This document shows, piece after piece, positions 45,332 to 52,609 of a DNA stretch of 64,000 nucleotides. The stretch lies in assembly GCA_030538235.1 (NCBI GenBank), contig JAUNUJ010000002.1, positions 124,001-188,000 of the forward strand. The letters run 5' to 3'. Both the position numbers and the translations under genes were made by a program. The notes below the pieces were generated by a model. That model did no database searches. It was not told the origin of the DNA and worked only from the letters and a program-made list of their open reading frames with translations. This DNA is from Alcaligenaceae bacterium. GTDB lineage: Bacteria; Pseudomonadota; Gammaproteobacteria; Burkholderiales; Burkholderiaceae_B. The stretch's first letter is position 1; each line of letters starts with the position of its first letter.

Positions 45332-46075
45332 ATGAAAAAACTGACGTCTTTTCCCGCTTTAACCGCTCTAGCCATCGCCTTGGCTACTCCTGTTTATGTT
45401 GCCGCGCAATCACCGGCTAATCAGTCAAGCTATGCGCAAAGCAACATGGCTATTCAAGCAACAGTCACGGGTGGCTATAGCATACCTACCCAAAAATCAA
45501 ACGATGGTGGTAGTGTGACTATTACTCGTTTGCCAACGACGGTGGAGGAATTCAAGGTCTTACGTCAACAAATCGCAGACGAACCGCATGGAGCGGCAGC
45601 AGCTTTTGTGGTGGCATTACAAATGTATCTGGAAGATGCCGAAGTGGGTGAAGAATGTCTAGCAATGAGTGTGACACCTAGTCAACGCAATACCGGAAAC
45701 CCTAAAAAACTCGCATCGGTAGGTCAAATTATCCGTCATCGCTATCACCCTTCCAATACAGGGTCTTCGGTGTATTCGCCATGGATACCTTACAGTGTTG
45801 TTGAGGGATTCGAGCTCAGTCAAGATTGGCAAAAGCCCGAACCACCGTATCAGATGTTTTTTGGACACAACCCCGGTCGTGACAACATGGATCAATCTGG
45901 CAGTAGTAGTTTTGAGGGTTATGCCATTCCCATGACCATCGACGCCTTTAACAATACGACCAGCGAGCGCAGCCGCTACCGTAATGTCACTGCGGTCAAG
46001 GTCAAGGGTGAAACACAGTATGTCTTATCAGATTTCGATAACTTAATAAGTACCGCTTCTTATAAGCGTCCTTAA
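45332..46075 (+). CDS. unknown exported protein
   Basis: I do not recognise this 247-residue protein with certainty. It has a signal peptide (to about VAAQ, residue 26), a Gln/Ser-rich linker, then a domain with the pattern LPTTVEEFKVLRQQIADEP and AAAAFVVALQMYLED (about 70-112), followed by a Cys and a polar part rich in Asn, Ser and Tyr (SPWIPYSVVEGFE). I have seen similar TTVEEF/ALxMY patterns in secreted proteins of Bacteroidetes, but cannot confirm. It lies 21 bases after the nucleoside hydrolase gene, so it is in the same transcript. Confidence 0.7.
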   Translation: MKKLTSFPALTALAIALATPVYVAAQSPANQSSYAQSNMAIQATVTGGYSIPTQKSNDGGSVTITRLPTTVEEFKVLRQQIADEPHGAAAAFVVALQMYLEDAEVGEECLAMSVTPSQRNTGNPKKLASVGQIIRHRYHPSNTGSSVYSPWIPYSVVEGFELSQDWQKPEPPYQMFFGHNPGRDNMDQSGSSSFEGYAIPMTIDAFNNTTSERSRYRNVTAVKVKGETQYVLSDFDNLISTASYKRP

Positions 46076-46102
46076 TTTACATTTAAATTCTAGGTTAAAC
46101 GT

Positions 46103-46318
46103 ATGAAAGTAATGGTCAATCAGATTGAGTTAACGATTTTTACTGGCGCAACGGTTGCCGATGCGCTTCGTGCTTATTTTACGTCTCAGAACCAGCGCGC
46201 ACCCTGTCCTTTACCGGAGGTACGGGACAGGTATGGCAATGAAGTTGCCCACGATGGCGCCCTCACCGAGGGATGTCAACTGATTATCCAAGAGAGTGAT
46301 GACAATGAAGATGATTAA
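46103..46318 (+). CDS. small beta-grasp-like protein (ThiS/MoaD resemblance)
   Basis: The 71-residue product begins VMVNQIELTIFTGATVADALRAY, the usual opening of ubiquitin-like ThiS, MoaD and [2Fe-2S] domains (two strands, then a helix), and ends in an acidic tail ESDDNEDD. It lacks the C-terminal Gly-Gly used for sulfur transfer and has a single Cys, so neither known job fits. There is no signal peptide, making it the only probably cytoplasmic product of the cluster. Its end overlaps the start of the nucleotidase gene by 14 bases, so the two are co-translated. Confidence 0.65.
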   Translation: MKVMVNQIELTIFTGATVADALRAYFTSQNQRAPCPLPEVRDRYGNEVAHDGALTEGCQLIIQESDDNEDD

Positions 46319-47792
46319 AAAAATACTTAGCTTGCTAGTAGTGACGGTTTTAGCAAGTTGCGGCACCAGCCAACAGGTGACTGAGCACACCGCAACAACC
46401 GGGGTAGAAACACCCGTGGTGCGAGAAGCAACCATTTTAGCCGTCAATGATATGCATGCAAACATTGATGACTTCCCTAAACTAGCCTATATAGTGGATG
46501 AGTTACGGGCACAACATCCTGATATGCTGTTAGTTTCTGCGGGCGACTATCAGACAGGCAACCCCATGAACGACCAATATGAAGAGAAAGGCCGACCGAT
46601 CATCGAATTAATGAACGTGCTTAAATTCGATCTCACGGCCGTGGGCAATCATGAGTTTGATTTAGGCATAGAAAGCTTTGAAAAGCACACGAAGCTTGCC
46701 AATTTTGAGCATATTTCCGCCAATATGAGTTGGCCAAAAAACAGAAACTTGAATGTTAAACCCTATAAAACCTTGACCCTAGCCAATGGCTTAAAACTGG
46801 CGTTTGTTTCCGTCATTGATTTAAATGAGAGAATGCAGCCGGATGCGCACCCCGATCGTCTCAGCGAATTCAAGTTTACTGACCCTTATACAACAGCTCA
46901 ACAATACTTGCATTTAGCAGATGAGAGCGATGTGTTGATTTATATGACACATCTTGGCTTTGAAAATGATGTGAAATTAGCCAATAGCTTTCCGACTGGT
47001 GTGGTGGATTTGATTATTGGCGGACACTCGCACACCAAAGTGGATACTGAGCAAATTCACAATGACGTTTTAATCACCCAAGCACAAAATCGCCTTAAAT
47101 ATGCCACCTTAATCCGCTTAAAAGTTTATGCCGACGGCTCTATCGAACGCGCCATGGAGTTACTGCCTGTTGCTGCAAGCAAAAATGAGCAAAGCGCAAT
47201 GAAATCCTTGGTGGATAAGTACAACCAAAATCCCTACATGATGGAAGTGCTTGCTAAAGCGCCCAACGATTTCCGCACCCGAGAAGAAATCGCTTATTGG
47301 ATGGCAGATGCCATGAAAACCACGGCTCAAACCGATATCGCTATCATCAACCGTGGCGGGGTACGTATTGATGAGTTAGCAGCGGGTGATATCACACGTA
47401 AAACGCTCTTCTCCATTGACCCTTTTGGTAATAGCCTCGCTACCGTCAATATGACCGGGCATGAGTTACAACGCTTTATTAGCAATATGTTTAGTCAGGA
47501 TGATTACCGATTTATGTATCCAGCCGGTCTACGCTTAAAGTACACCACAGCGGATAACAATAGCAAATTAGTCAATCTAGAGTTATTTAATGAAGATGGC
47601 ACACCCTTAGATATGGATAAGACTTATCGTGTGGCAACGTCTTCTTATGTCTTGTCAGTTGTTAAATATGACCGCAAAGATCCAGGTCAAAGCTTAACAA
47701 TCACCTCAACCGAGGGATGGATTGATTGGTTATTAGATGGTGCTGAGGTCAAAGACTATCAGACCGTAAAGCGCACCTATGTCAATGAATAA
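46305..47792 (+). CDS. lipoprotein 5'-nucleotidase / UDP-sugar hydrolase-type metallophosphatase
   Basis: From the ATG at 46305 the product has 495 residues with a lipoprotein signal, LASC with Cys19 as the lipid anchor. The metallophosphatase domain shows NDMHAN (usually ND-x-HG), SAGDYQTG, GNHEFDLG and GGHSHTK; the C-terminal 5'-nucleotidase domain has INRGGVRIDELAAGDITRKTLFSI and TGHELQRFI. It would remove phosphate from extracellular nucleotides at the membrane surface. Other in-frame starts (46296 GTG, 46299 ATG) lie too close to the AGAGAG site. It shares 14 bases with the ThiS-like gene. Confidence 0.9.
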   Translation: MKMIKKILSLLVVTVLASCGTSQQVTEHTATTGVETPVVREATILAVNDMHANIDDFPKLAYIVDELRAQHPDMLLVSAGDYQTGNPMNDQYEEKGRPIIELMNVLKFDLTAVGNHEFDLGIESFEKHTKLANFEHISANMSWPKNRNLNVKPYKTLTLANGLKLAFVSVIDLNERMQPDAHPDRLSEFKFTDPYTTAQQYLHLADESDVLIYMTHLGFENDVKLANSFPTGVVDLIIGGHSHTKVDTEQIHNDVLITQAQNRLKYATLIRLKVYADGSIERAMELLPVAASKNEQSAMKSLVDKYNQNPYMMEVLAKAPNDFRTREEIAYWMADAMKTTAQTDIAIINRGGVRIDELAAGDITRKTLFSIDPFGNSLATVNMTGHELQRFISNMFSQDDYRFMYPAGLRLKYTTADNNSKLVNLELFNEDGTPLDMDKTYRVATSSYVLSVVKYDRKDPGQSLTITSTEGWIDWLLDGAEVKDYQTVKRTYVNE

Positions 47793-47812
47793 TCCATCTA
47801 AGGCTTATTAAA

Positions 47813-48523
47813 ATGAAAAACTTCACCTTATCATTACTATTCCTAGGGCTTGTGGGCGGCTTTCAGGCTGCCGCTGCACAGCCTGTCGATACTTACTCAA
47901 GTGAAGACCCGCTTGTCGAGTTGGTGGCGCAATACACGCCTGAGCAATTAAATCAACGTATTGCCAAAGCCAAGCCCGCTGATATTAGGGATCTTTTATT
48001 GCTATTACCCGACAGCGATTTTCTGTTTTATTTTAATTTTGATGCAACTCAACGTAAGCAACTACTGGCTGGTGAAACGGTTTCCTATGTCACAATAAGT
48101 GAAATTGATGTCGCTCATGGCTACTTACAAAGTGGCTATGAGGGCATTTGGGAAATGATCGCTAAAGCCGAGGGAGATGCATGGCAGATTGCACTTCACG
48201 AGCGTAATTGCGGTCAGTACTGCTACACGGTGATGCAAAAGTCATATCGTTACCAAGACGGCAAGCTATTCGCACAACATGCGGCCACGATTGCCGGTTT
48301 CCAAGACTATTGGCCTGAACTGTTTATTGACTTTGAACAATTGACTCAGGAGCAAAAAGACACGGCCAGGCAAATCTGGGAAGATCATGGTATTGAGGGA
48401 GTTTTGTATAACTTACCACGTGATGGGCAGTCACCTATCGTAGTTTATCTTGATGAGGCGCGCTATACCGATGCAGGCATTCCTGAGTCAGCCCTGATGG
48501 AAGTCACTGAGAATCAGGAGTGA
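47813..48523 (+). CDS. unknown exported protein with WEM motif
   Basis: This 236-residue protein has a signal peptide (to about AAAAQ, residue 22) and a mature part without a known fold. Its middle reads ADIRDLLLLLPDSDFLF, then an R-x-x-LL element, then IDVAHGYLQSG and a WEM triplet. The same pattern (VKTLFQQLPE, GFLSLELPDGDTWEM) is in the protein at 51104, so they are distant paralogs. There are three Cys in ERNCGQYCYT, a possible disulfide. It follows the nucleotidase gene by 20 bases and is in the same run. Confidence 0.7.
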   Translation: MKNFTLSLLFLGLVGGFQAAAAQPVDTYSSEDPLVELVAQYTPEQLNQRIAKAKPADIRDLLLLLPDSDFLFYFNFDATQRKQLLAGETVSYVTISEIDVAHGYLQSGYEGIWEMIAKAEGDAWQIALHERNCGQYCYTVMQKSYRYQDGKLFAQHAATIAGFQDYWPELFIDFEQLTQEQKDTARQIWEDHGIEGVLYNLPRDGQSPIVVYLDEARYTDAGIPESALMEVTENQE

Positions 48524-48550
48524 GCTCGAATTAACCTAGGAGTGTAAACC

Positions 48551-49315
48551 ATGCAACGCTTTATTAAGCCTATTTTATTGGCGCTTTTAAGCTGGCAGTT
48601 ACCAGTCGCTTGGGCGCAAACAGAAGCAAACTTTCCAAATTTCACTTGGGTCACACCTAATATCGAACATGAAAGCTCTCGCTTTGGTTTTGAGCCGGCG
48701 TCCTTCACCTTGGTCAATCAAGATTGCAGAAAAGTAGCCAAAGACCACCCTTGTTATGAAGACCTTGAGTGGACTGAAAACATTTTATTAGGCACCTATC
48801 AAAACGCCTCCATGCCTAAGCCTGTGCATATTATTTATTCACCGGGCCCAAGCGCTGATCCTTTGTTCTCAATCATTGATCAAAGCAATCAACGTATTTG
48901 GTCTGAAGGCGCAGAACAAATGGCGATTAATTCTAGCGGGGTGATTTATCTCTCGGGCAATGCCAATAAAATGTTTAATCAGCGGATGAAGTTTCAGTTA
49001 AGTAATTATCAGGTAAAGGAAATACCGCAACCTTATTATTACGTGGATGTCAGGGGGTCATTGCTAAAACCGGTCAAGCTTTATAGTCAGCCCAATAACC
49101 AAGGTCAACTCATCGCGACCTTGTCTGTTGGTTATGACATTGAGATTTTACTGGCGGCAACCACTCCACAGGCGACTAGGGACGACGAATTTTCATTAAG
49201 CAAAGACTATCTTGCAAAAACCGCCTTTGGTCTGGTGGGCTGGTTGCGCCTAACTGATGACGACACGTTTCATATGAATCCTATCGTGCCAGGTCTAGGC
49301 TTTATGGGTGATTAA
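48551..49315 (+). CDS. exported protein with C-terminal SH3-like domain
   Basis: The 254-residue product has a signal peptide (to AWA, residue 22) and an unknown N-terminal part containing two Cys. In the last 80 residues is a bacterial SH3-like fold: VDVRGSLLKPVKLYSQPNNQGQL, a VGYDIEIL strand and the closing GLVGWLRL. Such domains bind peptidoglycan or proteins in the envelope. An AGGAG site precedes the ATG. It lies 27 bases after the preceding gene in the run. Confidence 0.7.
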   Translation: MQRFIKPILLALLSWQLPVAWAQTEANFPNFTWVTPNIEHESSRFGFEPASFTLVNQDCRKVAKDHPCYEDLEWTENILLGTYQNASMPKPVHIIYSPGPSADPLFSIIDQSNQRIWSEGAEQMAINSSGVIYLSGNANKMFNQRMKFQLSNYQVKEIPQPYYYVDVRGSLLKPVKLYSQPNNQGQLIATLSVGYDIEILLAATTPQATRDDEFSLSKDYLAKTAFGLVGWLRLTDDDTFHMNPIVPGLGFMGD

Positions 49316-49332
49316 CACCACAGGAGAGAGGA

Positions 49333-50355
49333 ATGACAAAATTTCATCGACTAGTCATTGGTGTTTTATGCTTTTTTATGAGTCATATGCTCTATGCACA
49401 AAGGTGGAACGCCGCCCCAACAACACCGCCCTCTCAAGAGGTGCAAAAGTTTTTTTACGGCTCACTTCTCAGCCATCAGGTGTATATTCAGCTAAATTTT
49501 GCCGCTGATGGCCAAATCACTGGGGCTGTGGGTTCCGATGAATATACGAACCTGGCTCAGACTGTTCCCTTTACGGCACAACAAAGCGATCAGGGCTTGC
49601 AAGTAAGTTTTGCCGAAGATCCCCCTGCAGTCGGTAAGGCCTCTGATTGGTTATTAGATAAGGCTTGGTCACTAGAAAGCAACGGCAATCAAGAGGTGCT
49701 TTACATACCCATGATGGCTAGGAATTATGAGACCTCGACATGGGAGGAGACGATCTTCGAGTATCCGTGCGTGGACGATAACTTACAGTCAATCGTTATC
49801 ACCCCCCAAATGCCTGAGGACGCGCCGGAGCTTCCCCCCTATCGCTGGAGCTCTGCCGCAATCGATTCTTCAGAAGGTGGCAATACTCATGCCCTACTAA
49901 TAGAACCCCTTAACACGCAGCGCAAGGGCGTACTGATTCAACGCGAAGGCTCCATGTTTGTAGAGGCTGTGATTGGCCACCATGTCGTGCTGAGTCTAGG
50001 CACCGGGGTAGTGCTAGATCTGGAGGTAATTGATTTGGCCTTGCTTCAAAGCACTCGCTTAAAAAATGTCAGCTTACTAAATGAGATTACCGTTGATCCG
50101 AACCGAGGCGGCTTTAGTTTTTATAATTATGCGGGTGATATGCCAATCGTCGTGTGGAATGCCGCAACTAGGGTATGGGAATCTGATACGGACATCCCTG
50201 AAACGCTTTTCAATGATGACTTTCATCGTGTAGTAGAGCAACTGCCTGAACGATGGAATGGGCTGAAATTAGCGGTCATGCAAAAAGTCCATGTCGATCT
50301 GGAAACACTAGCGACAGAGTTTTTAGATGAGTATCAGTGGTTTTATATTGAATAA
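49333..50355 (+). CDS. unknown exported protein
   Basis: The 340-residue product has a signal peptide (cleavage near LYAQ, residue 23) and no fold I recognise. After QVQKFFYGSLL it is mainly beta-strand in character with short loops: VYIQLNFAADGQITGAVG and later FSFYNYAGDMPIVVW. It contains one Cys. A strong GGAGAGAGGA ribosome site precedes it. The opening FYGSLLSHQVYIQLNFAADGQITG resembles strand-rich secreted proteins that report on chemical structure, but no function follows from it. Confidence 0.65.
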   Translation: MTKFHRLVIGVLCFFMSHMLYAQRWNAAPTTPPSQEVQKFFYGSLLSHQVYIQLNFAADGQITGAVGSDEYTNLAQTVPFTAQQSDQGLQVSFAEDPPAVGKASDWLLDKAWSLESNGNQEVLYIPMMARNYETSTWEETIFEYPCVDDNLQSIVITPQMPEDAPELPPYRWSSAAIDSSEGGNTHALLIEPLNTQRKGVLIQREGSMFVEAVIGHHVVLSLGTGVVLDLEVIDLALLQSTRLKNVSLLNEITVDPNRGGFSFYNYAGDMPIVVWNAATRVWESDTDIPETLFNDDFHRVVEQLPERWNGLKLAVMQKVHVDLETLATEFLDEYQWFYIE

Positions 50356-50459
50356 GGCGCTTGGGCTTGCGTATGAAATCCCATTTGAGTCGTATTTCAA
50401 GACGGCTAGGCTAGGAAAACTCTATGCACAGCTTAAATTGATGGTGAGGTAACAAACAA

Positions 50460-51092
50460 ATGAAAACTAAACTATGGTCCTACCTTTTAACCGTGCTTTG
50501 TTGCTTTGCCTGCGCCCAAGTGCAGGCCGAAACAAGCTTAGATACTAAACACACCGAACAATTTATATCTAAATCTTTTGAACTTAGCACAGAAGAACAA
50601 CAAAAAATCGAGGCTATCTTAACGCGTGAAAACAATCACCCAAGCTATCAAGTGTGGAGCTACGCCACTAGCTTAGGGCGTTTTATCTTTAGCAGTTATG
50701 GTCTTAAACAATCGTTTACCGTTTTGGATGGTGCGTCGTCTGAGTTCCCATATCTGGCCATTTTCGACTTGGCAGCAGAACAGCGATTACCCAACACTAA
50801 AGCAACCCTAGCCCTCATCATGGGTGAAATAGATCTGTTTAATCAGCCGGCTTTTTCCGATCAAGAGATTATCATGCTGATTTCAAAAGTATTGTTCAAT
50901 GACACCGTGTTAACAACGGATTACCAATATTTTGATGAGGCTCAACCACCGGTGGTAGAGCGTAACAAAGAGCGGATTAAATGCGTCTTTTACGCGGTCA
51001 TATCAGACAGCCCGATGACTCAGCCAAGAGCGCAAAAACACGAGGTGCTCATTGATCAGACGTTTAATGTTACCGTCACAGCACTGCCTTAG
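50460..51092 (+). CDS. unknown exported protein
   Basis: This 210-residue protein has a signal peptide (to QAE, about residue 24) and is otherwise unfamiliar. Its mature part is mixed helix and strand with few charged patches. The stop is TAG and overlaps the AGGAGG ribosome site of the next gene. It begins after a 104-base gap, the largest in the run apart from the 148 bases before the repeat-protein gene. Confidence 0.6.
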   Translation: MKTKLWSYLLTVLCCFACAQVQAETSLDTKHTEQFISKSFELSTEEQQKIEAILTRENNHPSYQVWSYATSLGRFIFSSYGLKQSFTVLDGASSEFPYLAIFDLAAEQRLPNTKATLALIMGEIDLFNQPAFSDQEIIMLISKVLFNDTVLTTDYQYFDEAQPPVVERNKERIKCVFYAVISDSPMTQPRAQKHEVLIDQTFNVTVTALP

Positions 51093-51103
51093 GAGGCGAT
51101 TTC

Positions 51104-52027
51104 ATGAAGAAAATCATATACCTACTTAAACTCTTTTTCCTAAGCTCATTGTTGATGGTCGCAGCAACCACGGTCTCAGCACAACCAAAGGCTGATGTTA
51201 AAACCTTATTTCAGCAATTGCCTGAGATCGCATTCCAATTTCTACCTTCAAACAATCCAGCTGAACTTGAGCGCTATATTAACGTTAACGATCCTCGCCA
51301 TGGCTTTCTTAGTTTAGAACTTCCTGATGGGGATACGTGGGAGATGACTCATTGGAATTTGAAAAATGGTGATAAGTTAGTTGCTGTTAGTGTTGATTGG
51401 GCTTATATTTTTTTTCATTATCACAAAGGTCAAATGACGCTCACCAATCAATTTGGACTCGAGCAAATTGATGAGGATATCGGGTCCAGTGAGGCTTGGA
51501 ATAATTTTGATAATGCCCTTCGTTTTAGTCTACCAAGACGCGGCACATCACTTTATTTCGATTTAAATGGCATGATCCCCTTGGTTTATCAATGGCATGC
51601 TGAGCGTTTTGTTCGAGTCGAGGCTTATCCTCCCGAAAACCCAACAGAAGAAACCCTTATTCAAGGCTTTATTAGCGCAGTTAAGGCAAAGGATATTGAC
51701 CGTAGTATCCAATATCTATTACCTAGCTATGTATCAGCACAGGGCATGAAAATGTATGAAGGCGATCTTGAAAGACTCGTATGTGAAATACTTAATGGTC
51801 AAGATGCGCAAGGCAATTTCATCACGCCAAACAAATTTACTGAATTCAAAGCAATTAGCTATCGACCTGAGACAAAGACATTTCACGTTGAGCTCAATAG
51901 CGGACAAAGCTATCAAGTAGAGCCCACTCTTCAGCAGATTGAAATCCGAGAGTCACGAGAAACACCCGATGATCCACCAGGTAAATTATTAAAAACCATT
52001 CCTTTTCTTGTCGGTGCAGTGGGTTAA
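51104..52027 (+). CDS. unknown exported protein with WEM motif
   Basis: The 307-residue product has a signal peptide (to SAQ, about residue 27). Its first domain shares the pattern DVKTLFQQLPE - GFLSLELPDGDTWEMTHWNLKNGDKLVAV with the gene at 47813; the second half (from about 195) is acidic and helical with QGFISAVKAKDIDRSIQYL. I recall proteins with the WEM-WNLKNG pattern from Bacteroidetes, which is unconfirmed. A perfect AGGAGG site overlaps the stop of the gene before it. Confidence 0.65.
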   Translation: MKKIIYLLKLFFLSSLLMVAATTVSAQPKADVKTLFQQLPEIAFQFLPSNNPAELERYINVNDPRHGFLSLELPDGDTWEMTHWNLKNGDKLVAVSVDWAYIFFHYHKGQMTLTNQFGLEQIDEDIGSSEAWNNFDNALRFSLPRRGTSLYFDLNGMIPLVYQWHAERFVRVEAYPPENPTEETLIQGFISAVKAKDIDRSIQYLLPSYVSAQGMKMYEGDLERLVCEILNGQDAQGNFITPNKFTEFKAISYRPETKTFHVELNSGQSYQVEPTLQQIEIRESRETPDDPPGKLLKTIPFLVGAVG

Positions 52028-52175
52028 ATTGTTAGGAACTAGCGAATTACTAAATGAGCAAAGACAATTGAAGCGCTTCTTATGGTTATGCCGAGATGCC
52101 CCAGCATCCACAGCTGATACTGAGAGTGCCGGCTTATTGTACGGTTAAGGGAAATTCATATGGGGGAGTATGACG

Positions 52176-52607
52176 ATGAAAAAAATCACTAAACAATTGA
52201 TAACTGTTTGCCTAGCTTTTTTAATAGCGGGCCTCGCACAAGCACAGCATACCCTGCGTGATACAAACGGCAGCCAATTAGGTCAAATTCAATCAGACGG
52301 CACAGTACGCAACGCCTCCGGCAACGCCATGGGTCGCATCGATTCAGGTGGCTCTGTGCGTAATGCCAGTGGCAATTTGCTTGGCCGCATTGATGGGGAT
52401 GGCACGGTACGCGATGCATCGGGCAGCCGCCTTGGGCAAATCCAATCAAATGGCACAGTGCGTGACGTGACGGGTAGCGTTATCGGTCAAATTGATCACA
52501 GCGGCACAGTGCGTGATGAACGAGGCAATCGGATAGGTCAAGCTTCCGGCAGTAATCAGCGGATGATTGGTGCCAGTTATTTTTTCTTCTTCTTTAATGG
52601 AAATTAA
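52176..52607 (+). CDS. exported protein of six 17-residue repeats
   Basis: From the ATG at 52176 the product has 143 residues: a signal peptide (to QAQ, residue 24), six tandem units of 17 residues (26-127), each close to TVRDASGxxLGQIxSDG, and a tail with five Phe. The GTVRDxSG-x-x-(I/L)G-(R/Q)-I pattern would form a stack of short beta-strands, like a solenoid. Glycine and polar residues fall at the turns. Such repeats are found in surface or cell-wall proteins; here no anchoring signal is seen. The ATG at 52170 is in frame but only two bases from the GGGGAG site, so the second is used. Confidence 0.7.
   Translation: MKKITKQLITVCLAFLIAGLAQAQHTLRDTNGSQLGQIQSDGTVRNASGNAMGRIDSGGSVRNASGNLLGRIDGDGTVRDASGSRLGQIQSNGTVRDVTGSVIGQIDHSGTVRDERGNRIGQASGSNQRMIGASYFFFFFNGN
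52251..52556 (+). repeat. six tandem 51-base coding repeats
   Basis: The region codes for six 17-residue units. The DNA copies are diverged (for example GGCACAGTACGC versus GGCACAGTGCGT), so this is an old amplification kept by selection on protein rather than a recent slippage. Confidence 0.85.
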
Positions 52608-52609
52608 CT

